From positions 36,101,001 through 36,165,000 of the forward strand of contig CM065384.1 in the NCBI GenBank assembly GCA_033060915.1: a stretch of DNA of 64,000 nucleotides. The letters run 5' to 3'. The first letter of the stretch is position 1. Each line of letters opens with the position of its first letter. Below the pieces are notes generated by a model. The model did not search any database. It was not told the DNA's origin and was given only the letters and a program-made list of their open reading frames with translations. Positions 1-10,400 of this stretch are shown piece after piece. The stretch comes from Euryodendron excelsum. Lineage: Eukaryota; Streptophyta; Magnoliopsida; Ericales; Pentaphylacaceae. A program made the position numbers and the translations under genes.

Positions 1-265
1 TCTTAAGATTCGGGAGGAGAGGTTTGGGGCTAGCTGGATGTTTATAAAGCCAGCGCTCATTGCCTTGCAAAAGTTGTTTGGCTCCTCGCGACATTTCAAT
101 TGGTTAAAATAATATAGTATTGAAAAGTAGAAGTATTGGTATGTAAAGTGAAAAGTGGAAAACAAAAAAAATATTTTTCGCCTTTATTTCCCGTGGTTTC
201 TAGTACTTCCCACATTGTAACCAAACGGGCCCTTTTACTAATTTTTTTTAAGTCCCTACTTTTAA
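1..265. other. Flanking DNA, nothing recognised
   Basis: AT-rich sequence left of the first retrotransposon. I see no ORF, splice pattern or repeat that I can name. Confidence 0.5.
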
Positions 266-270
266 AAATA

Positions 271-708
271 TGTTATAAAATTAAAAGACTATAAAATAGA
301 TAAAAGAATTCAAGACAAAGTATAGAGAATAGTTTTTTAAGAACTATCAAATATTTATCATATTAGTTCTTTTAAAACAATTGGGAGTAAATCTTTTAGA
401 TCACTCAAGACTTTATTGATATTATAGGACCAAAAGAATACAACATGAGCTTTGAGAACTTACTTATACTTTTTTTCCTTTTATTTTCTCTCTGCTTCTT
501 CTTTTCTATTTTTTCTATATTTTTTATTGTGCCTCAAACTATTACCTAAGCCCCTATTTATAATCATTTGAAGTCGGTGATTTGAGGTGACATCACTCGG
601 ATTACTTCATTGCGAAGTCTTGAGTACAGTCGCAAGTTGAACATGAACTCATATTGAGGCCATAGCCGCAATTGGATCACGAAGTCATCCAGTCATCCAT
701 ATGCAATA
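271..708 (-). repeat. 3' LTR of the first copia element
   Basis: Begins tgttataaaa and ends near atgcaata. It aligns along its length with 15170-15562, sharing for example tttataatcatttg and gccgcaattggatcacgaag. The orientation is minus because the coding remnants read leftwards into it. It holds pyrimidine-rich stretches and has no ORF. Confidence 0.8.
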
Positions 709-728
709 ATTTCTCTTGGATGACTGCA

Positions 729-764
<36 letters not shown>

Positions 765-1300
765 TTGAGTATGTTAAAATTTTCTCATTAAAATCTTACT
801 AGAAAAATTTAGTGGAAAAAAATCTTAACGAAAGAAAAAGAGTATAGTGATCTTGTGTATCATAACTTAGTATGAGTGCGTTAAAACTGCCTCGTTAAAA
901 TCTTGTCAAAAAAAATACTGTGGAAAAAATCGTTGGCGAAAGGAAAAGAGTATAGTACGCGACTCTCCCTTATTCACACTTCTGGTATGAATTTGATAGT
1001 TTCTCGAACTTTTCAGTTGATAGTGTTTTAGTACATAAGTTCATCAAATTGTTACTTAAACATGTCTACTAGACATTGATATTACCGCTCTTTTGGAGCT
1101 TATGCATATAAAAGAATTTTGACGAAATATACTTCGTTTCGTCATCTTTTAATATAGCCTGCCGTAATTTATGCAATTATTATCTTCATATAATATCGTT
1201 GAGGCATATTTAATTGTAGATAATTCGCAGCTTTCTTAAATATGTTGAATCATAGATCTTAACCAGATGTACTCTCGGCCTACTTCATGAATTGTAATTA
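709..1300 (-). repeat. Copia 3' untranslated region with microsatellite and a ~95-bp duplication
   Basis: An (AT)n(GT)n microsatellite occupies about 729-763. It is followed by two diverged copies of a block containing gttaaaa, ctcgttaaaatctt, gtggaaaaaatc and gaaaagagtatagt, at about 765-855 and 870-960. This lies between the RNase H remnant and the 3' LTR, where copia elements often carry non-coding repeats. The rest, to 1300, shows no ORF. Confidence 0.55.
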
Positions 1301-1309
1301 TCTCAGAAT

Positions 1310-2121
1310 GATTTGAAGAAGTTGCGGTTAATGTCTGCTTCACCGATCACTAGGATATAGCAGTGTTACCATAAGTAAACACATACCCAGTTTAAGACCG
1401 AGTTTTATGTGGATCAGAAAGGTAGCCAACGTCTGCATAACCAATTAATTCATGTTGTGACTCCTTTGGATAGAATAAGCCCATATTAGTTGTCCATCGT
1501 AGGTAACACAGTATATGCTTAATTCATTTCTAATGTCTTTGCATTGGGGCAGAACGATATCTTGCCAATAAATTAACATAGAATACTATATCAGGTTTTG
1601 TACAATTTGCTAGATACATAAGAGCACTGATTACACTAAGATATGGTACTTTAGGACCAAGAAGTTCTTCACTATCTTCTGGACAATGAAAAAAGACCAT
1701 TTTGTTTATCAAGTGATCATACAACTATTGAAAAATTTCATGGATAAGTTTTATCAATATAATATTTTTTTGTATATGTCAATTGATGAATAAAATGCTC
1801 AATTTGCAAGATAAGACAATAATTTGTTCTCTCAAAATATTTAAGTTTAAAGTTATTCTTTAAATAATTAGTAACTTTTGTAATCTCTTTAAGAGTATCA
1901 ATAATATCCAAAAGCATAAACATATATTGCAATAATAATAAATCCAAATGCCAATAAAATGCATGGACGATTGTACTGTTCACATATCTTTCTCTCAATA
2001 GATATTTATTGGGATAATTATACCATCTGCGTCCAGATTGGTTTAACCCATACATATATCTTTGAAGCTTGATAGAATATACCTTTGAGGTATCTTCTTC
2101 AATCATTTTTAAATTCTTCAA
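1310..2121 (-). pseudogene. Copia RT C-terminus and RNase H remnant
   Basis: Read on the minus strand, 1738-2121 encodes the region after the RT motif YGLNQSGRRWYN, continuing to a stretch like LKEITKVTNYLKNNFKLKYF (family: YVDD region and following helix). Positions 1530-1724 encode LLGPKVPYLSVISALMYLAN and KPDIVFYVNLLARY, the conserved copia segment before RNase H. Around 1320-1430 a translation reading GYADVGYLSDPHKTRS, a stop, then TGYVFTYG matches the copia RNase H start. Frames change and stops occur between the blocks, so it is non-functional. Confidence 0.85.
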
Positions 2122-4535
2122 AAATTTTCATATGTACATCATTACCTAATCCACCATATGAATAGGCTGTTATACATTCATTAGATGCATATTCAATCTT
2201 TCTGAGACTGACAAACTAATCAATAATATGAATGTACTTGAATCCTTATAGGATAGAATTTCTCATTATAGTCAATACCAAGTCTTTATGAGAAACCTTC
2301 TACTATTAGTTGTGCTTTATATCGCACTATTCCATTTCCCATATGGGATAGAAAATATCCCAATAAATATTTATTGGGATAATTGTACCATTTGTGTCTA
2401 GATTGGTTTAACCCATACATGTATTTTTGAAGCTTGATAGAATCTACCTTCGAGTTATCTTCTTCAATTATTTTTAAATTTTTCAAAAAATTTCATATAT
2501 ATATATCATTACCTAATCCACCATATGAATAGACTATCATACATTTATTAGATGCATATTCAGTCTTTCTGAGGTTGACAAACTAATCAATAATATGAAT
2601 GTAATTAAATCTTTATAGGATAGAATTTCTCATTATAGTCAATACCAAGTCTCTGTGAGAAACCTTCTAGTATTAGTTGTACTTTATATCACACTATTCC
2701 ATTTCTCATATAGGATAGAAAATATCCCTATAGATATTTATTGGGATAATTGTACCATCTGCGTCTAGATTGGTTTAACTCATACATATATCTTTGAAGC
2801 TTGATAGAATCTACCTTCGAGGTATCTTCTTCAATCATTTTTAAATTCTTCAACAATTTGCATATGGATATCATTACCTAATCTACCATATGAATAGACT
2901 GTTATACATTCATTAGATGCATATTCAATTTTTCTGAGACTGACAAACTAATCAATAATATGAATGTACTTGGATCCTTATAGGATAGAATTTCTCATTA
3001 TAGTCAATACCAAGTCTCTATGAGAAACCTTCTACTATTAGTTGTGCTTTATATCGCACTATTTCATTTCTGATATGTGATAGAAAATATCCCAATAGAT
3101 ATTTATTGGAATAATTGTACCACTTGTGTCCAGATTGGTTTAACCCATACATATATCTTTGAAGCTTGATAAAATCTACCTTTGAGTTATCTTCTTCAAT
3201 TATTTTTAAATTCTTCAAAAAATTTCATATGTATATCATTACTTAATCCACCATATGAATAGGCTATTATACATTTATTAGATGCATATTCAGTCTTTTT
3301 GAGGCTGACAAACTAATCAATAATATGAATGTAATTAAATCCTTATAGGATAGAATTTCTCATTATAGTCAATACCAAGTCTCTATGAGAAACCTTCTGG
3401 TACGAGTTATACTTTATAACGCACTATTTCATTTCTCATATGGGATAGAAAATATCCCAATAGATATTTATTGGGATAATTTTACCATCTGCGTCTAAAT
3501 TGGTTTAACCCATACATATATCTTTGAAGCTTGATAGAATCTACCTTCGAGGTATCTTCTTCAATCATTTTTAAATTCTTCAAGAATTTTCATATGGATA
3601 TCATTACCTAATCCACCATATGAATAGGCTGTTATACATTCATTAGATGCATATTCAATTTTTCTGAGACTGACAAACTAATCAATAATATGAATGTACT
3701 TGGATCCTTATAGGATAGAATTTTTTATTATAGTCAATACCAAGTCTCTATGAGAAATCTTTTAGTATTAGTTGTGCTTTATATCACACTATTCCATTTC
3801 TCATATGGGATAGAAAATATCCCAATAGATATTTATTGGGATAATTGTACCATTTGTGTCCAGATTGGTTTAACCCATACATATATCTTTGAAGCTTGAT
3901 AGAATCTACCTTCGAGTTATCTTCTTCAATTATTTTTAAATTTTTCAAAAAATTTCATATGTATATCATTACCTAATCCACCATATGAATAGGCTATTAT
4001 ACATTTATTAGATGCATATTCAGTATTTCTGAGGTTAACAAACTAATCAATAATATGAATGTAATTAAATCCTTATAGGATAGAATTTCTCATTATAGTC
4101 AATACCAAGTCTCTATAAGAAACCTTCTGGTACGAGTTATACTTTATATCGCACTATTTCATTTCTCATATAGGATAGAAAATATCCCAATAGATATTTA
4201 TTGGGATAATTGTATCATCTGCGTCTAGATTGGTTTAACCTGTACATATATCTTTGAAGTTTGATAGAATCTACCTTCGAGATATCTTCTTCAATCATTT
4301 TTAAATTCTTCAAGAATTTTCATATGGATATCATTATCTAATCCACCATATGAATAGGCTATTATACATTCATTAGATACATATTCAATCTTTCTGAGAC
4401 TGACAAACTAATCATTATATGAATGTAATTGAATCCTCATATGATAGAATTTCTCATTATAGTCAGTACCAAGTCTGTATGAGAACCCTTTTGGTACGAG
4501 TTGTGCTTTATATTACACTATTCCATTTTCTCATT
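1998..4535 (-). repeat. Seven-copy 365-bp tandem array of a copia RT segment with two-unit higher-order structure
   Basis: The phrase ttgggataattgtaccat recurs at about 2009, 2374, 2741, 3106, 3471, 3836 and 4201, a spacing of 365-367 bp. Each unit, read on the minus strand, covers RT from the RYKAQLIVEGFS motif to the YMYGLNQSG-KWYN motif, about 120 codons, followed directly by the next unit. Odd units share gtacttg(g/a)atcc, tctgcgtc and gaggtatc. Even units share gtaattaaatc, tttgtgtc or cttgtgtc, and gagttatc. The array is therefore A-B-A-B-A-B-A', with a 731-bp dimer. Stops and frame breaks occur in every unit. Confidence 0.9.
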
Positions 4536-4841
4536 GCACAAATACTCATTTGTATAAAATCGGTTTTACATCTGCAGGTGGGTGGACTACTGGTGCGAAT
4601 ACTTTACAGCTTCTAGTATTTAGACTACAGGTCTGACATCTGTTGGTATTTCTAAGCACCCCATTTTTGCCCGCTCACAATTTTCGGCCCCGACTGGATC
4701 CAGTTTTCAAACATCACAATACATGCAAGCCCAAGACAGGTCTTTCAAACTCCAATCCAGTCAACTAGTCGCTTTCCGGACCCACAATGCCCATTCGAAG
4801 CCATAAACATCATCATGCCCCTAGGCATTCCGATAAGCTTT

Positions 4842-5110
4842 CCGAGACCGGGCGGTCTTGGGAACCAACGCCATCCAGGTAGCTTCCCGAGATCGAGCGA
4901 TCTCAGGGACTAACACCTTATCAAATATCAGACGGTTCACTTCTAGCACCTGCTAGCCCGCCAATATAGAATGTCCGTCATTTGTTAGTTCTTCGAGACT
5001 AGGCGTTCTCGAAGACTAACACCATCATTGCAAGTAGCTTTTTGAGACTAGCAATCTAAGGGACCAACACCGCATAGGTAGTTTTCCGAGACTGGGCGGT
5101 CTCGAGAACC
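4842..5110. repeat. Cluster of five short hairpin-forming repeats in the solo LTR
   Basis: Diverged copies of a motif like ccgagaccgggcggtcttgg occur at about 4842-4862, 4886-4908, 4991-5014, 5041-5063 and 5087-5110. Each is a short inverted repeat (gagac...gtctc type, loop about 5 nt) followed by (c/t)aacacc. The fourth copy has lost most of its stem. Confidence 0.7.
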
Positions 5111-5599
5111 AACACCTAGGTCAACACTAGCGCCTACTAGCTCAACTCGATGAAAAATGACCAAACCTGCCCCTTGGGTCTCTAGGCACGTTTTGAGAAA
5201 GTTCAAAATCCCTCAAAATGGTAACTCCACCTTTCCAAAGTGCTATTAAGCAGTTAGGCGTACTCCGCATGCCATTTGGTCTAATTTCAGTCCCATTTCG
5301 GCTAACTCCGGTCAAAATGACCGTTTTGCCTCTAAACACCCCAATACCACACAAATCCCACTGAACAGTGAAAGACTCTCACGGGATCATCCTTGAATGA
5401 CCTGACATGCTTAACATAACACTCCGATCCTGACCATTTTCAACCAAATCCGGCCAAAATAACCATTTTGCCCCTGACAACCCGAATGTGCCCCGAAACA
5501 ACACTGGTTCTAGAATTTTGAACGACGATTCTTGTCATACACCCCTGTTTAACCTAAAGAGGACCTTACGACACTAAACACCTCCGACTCAATTAAAGT

Positions 5600-6050
5600 T
5601 CCTTGGAGCGTCTCGCAGACACTCCGCCAAAATTGCCTTTTTCTCCTAATTCCCTGGTTACAACACACCATTAAATGACTTGATAAATACGTAAACCATG
5701 GAATCCCCAAAAGCTGGTTCATAGGTCTTTCCATCAATATGGCTCGATCGGATAGATCGCTCCCCGAAGTCCCTCATCAGGTGGAATGAAAACTGCTACT
5801 TTTAGCAACCCTTAGAGCGTCTCACAGATGCTCCACCAAGATTGACTTTTTTTCCAATTCCCTGATTATAACGCATTGTTAAACGACTTGAGAAATGTAT
5901 AAATTAGAGAATTTTCGAAAGTATTTTCAGAGTACTTTGCATCAGTACGGTCCGATCGGAAAGATTGATTCTCAAAGGCCACGATCATGCGGTACAAAAA
6001 TAGCTACTTTTGAACCCCCGCGGAGCGTATCACAGACGCTCCGCAGAGAT
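5600..6050 (+). repeat. Three spaced repeats in the solo LTR
   Basis: A block like gagcgtctcgcagacactcc, followed by gccaaaattg and then attccctg, recurs at about 5606, 5815 and 6020, roughly every 205 bp and diverging progressively. It lies upstream of the TATA box of the LTR, in what would be U3. Confidence 0.6.
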
Positions 6051-6397
6051 GCGATTTCATGCACACTTCCGAACACCGTTTAGACTTTTCAAAAACCTAA
6101 AAGTTCACGAGAAACCTTAGGAGAACACCGTGGATGTAACTGATTCCTCCGAAACCTTCCCAGTTGGCACAATTGTCGACACAGAGTTTGAACGAATACT
6201 CCTTGTGACGAAGCGTATGCTACATGCGCCCAGATTTTGATCAGATCGATCAAACTTTGCTTAGCCCTTAAGATTTAGCCAGTATAAGGAGTGCCACGTG
6301 GCCTTCATTCTGTGGAATAGTACCAGCACATGTAGCACATGCGCCTGTGTAAATTTTACACAAGCGCATGTAGGTACATGCGCCTGTGTCCAAAAAT

Positions 6398-6412
6398 TTG
6401 CCTATAAATACA
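6398..6412 (+). promoter_or_regulatory. TATA box of the 4.8-kb LTR
   Basis: The sequence gcctataaatac is a canonical plant TATA box. Upstream (6320-6390) are copies of gcacatgcgcctgtgt in both orientations. It probably marks the U3/R boundary. Confidence 0.5.
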
Positions 6413-7670
6413 AGCCTCCCCATTTGCATATAAATGAAAAGAAATTGATAGCGAAGCTCTGCAAAAATTGCTCCAAAACCTCGAATTCCTATATACCTCT
6501 CACACTTCAATCACTTAGGGTAGATTCTGCCTCTCTCTGACCCATACACTTCACCTACATAGCCTCCCATGCCATAGAATACCTCATTCCAGCCCCTCAA
6601 GCACACTTAAAGCCATCCTAGCTCAAGTCAAAATATCCATAAAAGATTGCAAGTGTATTGAAGGCAAAAAGTGGTGTTTCTTTTATATTTTTGTCTTCCC
6701 CCACTCCTCTCTTCTCCCTCTTAGCCTACTTAGGCTATTCTCTATTTTAATCTCCATCTTCTACCCCCCTTTCTTGCATGCTTGAAGCAAGAGGGCTCTT
6801 AGTTCATGCCTAGAAGAAAGTTAGTAAGAGCCACAGTGTGGGGGGATCTCTCACTAGCCTACTTTAAGATGGTATAGCCTTAGAGCCCCTTGATTATGCG
6901 GTATAGCCTAAAATCTTGTATGAATTCATGACCCCTTTTGCATATAGTTATATAGTTTATGTTTTGCATGCTTGGCTTTGTTTTTATGTTTATGACCATA
7001 TTGATCAAGTCTTCACTATCCCCATATCTATGTCATCTTCAAGCCTCCTATTCAAATGCACTCTTAAAAGTGGCTTAAGAGTTGGCCCCTTGAAGTTTAG
7101 GATGAGACCCTAAGTAATCATGCCTTAGAAAATCTCCTTGTTAACCCCTAACTCACTTTTTTGCACCCTTACATTCCAACTTGCATAAAAATGGTTTTCA
7201 AACTCTCTAATTTCTAAGGTTATTATTCTCTCAAGTTTAGTGGTTGGAATGGCTCCATGGAACCCTCTCTTAAGTGATCTCCCTTATATTGGCTATAGAA
7301 ACCCTAACTTGTTAAAAATGGTTTCCTTTAAAAATGGTTCTCAAAATTTTCTTCTCAAAAATAGTTTTTAAAAGTTCATTCTCTTTATCTTTGCATTAAA
7401 AATAGTTCTCCAAAAAGTTGTCATTATTATGTTGATTTTTAAAATTCCTACTCTTTTCAAGATAAAGGTTATAATGGTCCAAAGGAAACCTTCTTTGGAA
7501 TGGTTTTCAAGTATCAACCATATAAACCATATACTTGACTAGAGTCAATTTTTATGGAAATGATCTTCAAAAAGGGTTGTCTACCAAAGTCCTTTGCATA
7601 ACATGATTTGTTTTCTGAAACTCTTTTAAAAAATGCATAAAACCACCTTTCAAAACCATCTTCCAATCTA

Positions 7671-8095
7671 ACCCTAGGTTAACTTAACCCTAGTTGTTTA
7701 ACCTAATCTAAGTTAGTTAACCCTAGGTCACCTTAACCCTAGGTTAAACTAACCCTAGTTAGTTAACCCTAGTTCAATCCAACCCTAGGTTAACCTAACC
7801 CAAATTAGTTAACCCTAGGTCACCTTAACCCCATGTTAACCTAACTCTAGTTAATTAACCCTAGTTTAATCCAACCCTAGGTTAACTTGACCTCAGTTAT
7901 CGGACCCTAGGTTAACTTGACTCTAGTTGTCCAACCCTAGGTTAACCTAAACCAAGTTAGTTAACTCTATGTCATCTTAACCCTAAGTTAACCTAACCAA
8001 AGTTAGTTAACCCTAGGTCACCTTAACCATAGGTTAATCTAATCCGAGTTAGTTAACCTTAGGTCACCCCTAACCTTAGGCCAACCCAACCTAGG
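7671..8095. repeat. ~46-bp minisatellite built from aaccctag-like motifs
   Basis: About eight diverged units of the type agttagttaaccctaggt, then caccttaaccctaggttaac, then ctaaccc. The cctagg/ttaac palindromes make it resemble, but not equal, telomere repeat; the exact ccctaaa heptamer array is absent. It lies within the 4.8-kb LTR and has no coding potential. Confidence 0.75.
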
Positions 8096-9479
8096 TTAGT
8101 ATACTTCAAGGTTCCCACTCATGGACCCCTTTTAAATGATCTCTCAATTTAAAACTATTCTTATAATCCATTTTTTCAAAACCTCTTACTCTCTTGAAAT
8201 TTCAAAAACTAACTTCATAACCTTTTCAAATACTCCTACACTCAATCTTTAAATTATTTTCAAAAATGTTTTCAAGAACTCAGAACCCTAAGGTTCCCCT
8301 AACCCTTTATGGTTAGGGATTCCAAGGGAAGGTGAAATATTAAGTACAACATCCAAGGTTGTTCCAAAGCCCTAAGTGTTTTCAAAAATCACTTTTAAAA
8401 TATTTTTGAAAACAAGTTTATTAAAACACTTCTAAACCCTACCTCTAAAGTTTTCAAAATAAGACTGCAAAACATTTGTAAAACTCTCTTAAGTTATTTC
8501 AAAGCACTTCCAAAACTCTCTCGAGTTGTTCTAAAGACATTTCAAAACACTTCAAAACTCTATTTCAAGAGCGTTTTTCAAAAACCTTCAAGTTCTATTC
8601 CAAAAACACTCCAACATCCGACTTCAAATCAAAATTCTCAAATAATTTTTCCAAAGACCACAAAGTGTCCTCAAACCATTCCAAAGATTTCAAAATGTCT
8701 TCAAAACTTTCCAAAGGCCCTAATGCACCTATTTTCCATCGAGCTCTTGCCCGAACTACGAATGACCTGATTCTCACCAAATGAGATACGTAGGCAACCT
8801 AAAATGGTGCAGTCATAACTTCTATTTTCAACCCAAGTTCCTTTTCAAAAATTTCCATCCATTCAAGACTTTTATTTCCAAATCCCTTTAAACTTTCATA
8901 TTGTTCAAACATTTTTCTCAAGGCTTGCATCATACATCATTCATCCAAAAAACGATGACCAAACTCCGTTTTCAAAATTTTAAAGTGAATATTAAGTGGA
9001 TAATGGTAACTGGTTATTCTAGTGAGTGAGTAAAGGGTGATTAGACATGTAGGTACCGAAAGGGCTGGGTAGGATGATGATCTTAGGATATCTTCCTTAC
9101 ACGTTACCAACCCTCGGACCATAGATTTCTATTTTTGAATGACCAAAATGGAGTTATTTTCAAAAAGGGCTTAAAACTTCCTAAAGGTTGCCAAACAACC
9201 TATTTTCTTAAAAACCCTCTCTCGAGGGAGTTTTTCAAAACTTTTTTTAAAAATCCTGAGTTTAATCTTCGGATTAACACTTAGTTTTAGGTGATCTAAC
9301 TCACCTTAATCAAGTTAGGTGGCCACTCCTATTTTTCTAAAAAGCCTTTAATCAAATCAATTTCAAATTTAAATCTAGTCGCACTCGTCCTTCTAGGAAG
9401 ATGAGTTCTAATGACAGAGTTCCGTGCTTTTTTCCGAGCCGAGAGGACTTGGTCCAAAAATCAGAGCGCGACAGTATTT

Positions 9480-10395
9480 GGACTACAGGTCCGATATTTT
9501 CATTTTCTGGTGTTTGAACCACAAGTTCGAATACTTTACAAGATGCTAATGAGTTTAATTCTAACTTAATAATTTCTTTTCATTTTGATCGATCATAATA
9601 TTGACATTTGTCGACTGTCTGTGGTTTAGTCTACTCATTACTTCTGGTAATTGTAAGAGCTACTTTAAATAGAAATATGTTATCGACAATAATATCATTT
9701 CTATTCTATCATTCTCCTGTATTCATATTATTATTCATTGAGATCTCATTATTTTCAGTTACCATCTCTTTTGCAGGAGATATCTCTTCAAGAGGTTTCT
9801 CTTCCACGAATTCTTTTACAGAAGTTTCTTCATAAAGTTTAGATGATAGAGATTACTCTTCTGGAGGTTTATTTTCTTCTTTAGGAATTATAGAAATAAT
9901 TTCTTATTTCTTCAGAAAATTGTTCTTCAAAAGTTCGTTATTCAGGATGTTTAGAAATTATGATTTCTTCAGGAATACCAATTTGCTCATTTTCTTATAC
10001 TTTTCTCTTTCTCATTTTGTTGTGCTTTTTGCTTTCTGAGAGTTTGACTTTTGCACCGATATGCCTCACATGCTTCAAGCACTTTGAAATCATGTGTTAT
10101 TATATGAATGGATGATCCTACAGTGACATTAACATATTATTCTACAGGGACATTAATATGTGCTATAGCATTAGCTGCTGGTATCGATATGATTTGATTA
10201 TCGTCTTTATGTCGGTGAATACTTCAAGCAATTGATTTGCAATCATATATAAGTACATAATTCTTTGGTGAACTTCAGATTCACATCGACTTGTCTGAGA
10301 AGCAAGATGAGATCGCTTCACAGCATTCCTATTGATCTCACGTTAATCTCACATTACATTTTATTTCTCCCTAATGGTGGAAAAACTGACTTAAC
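9480..10395 (-). pseudogene. Copia integrase-RT linker remnant
   Basis: The minus-strand translation gives recognisable copia linker pieces: near 10350-10395 a FFHH-GE segment, near 10140-10200 a segment reading IPAANAIAHINVPVE with a stop after it, and near 10010-10080 a basic segment, FKVLEACEAYRCKSQTLRKQ. Further left it is acidic and serine-rich, as in this linker. Several stops interrupt it. It continues the element that resumes at 4645 on the other side of the 4.8-kb solo LTR. Confidence 0.65.
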
Positions 10396-10400
10396 ATAAG

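Larger units (their letters stand above)
4651..9474 (+). mobile_element. 4.8-kb solo LTR of a large Ty3/gypsy-type element
   Basis: Flanked by the 5-bp duplication gtatt (4646-4650 and 9475-9479). Copia sequence resumes on both sides (tatttagactacagg before, tatttggactacagg after). The ends are tctaagcacccc (an expected tg start mutated to tc) and gagcgcgaca, close to the plant LTR pattern that begins tgtagacacccc and ends gtcgcgaca. A TATA box, cctataaatac, lies at about 6400 on the plus strand, which sets the orientation. There is no coding sequence, and all ORFs inside are short. Family assignment (Ogre/Tat-like long LTR) is inference. No second LTR or internal region is present, so this is a recombined solo LTR. 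Confidence 0.75.

Noticed and set aside
6268..6540. Two 80-codon ORFs on opposite strands
   Set aside because: They arise from inverted acatgcgcctgtgt repeats in the 4.8-kb LTR near its TATA box. There is no protein similarity.
7671..8095. Interstitial telomere array
   Set aside because: Units are about 46 bp and lack consecutive ccctaaa heptamers. It is an LTR minisatellite.
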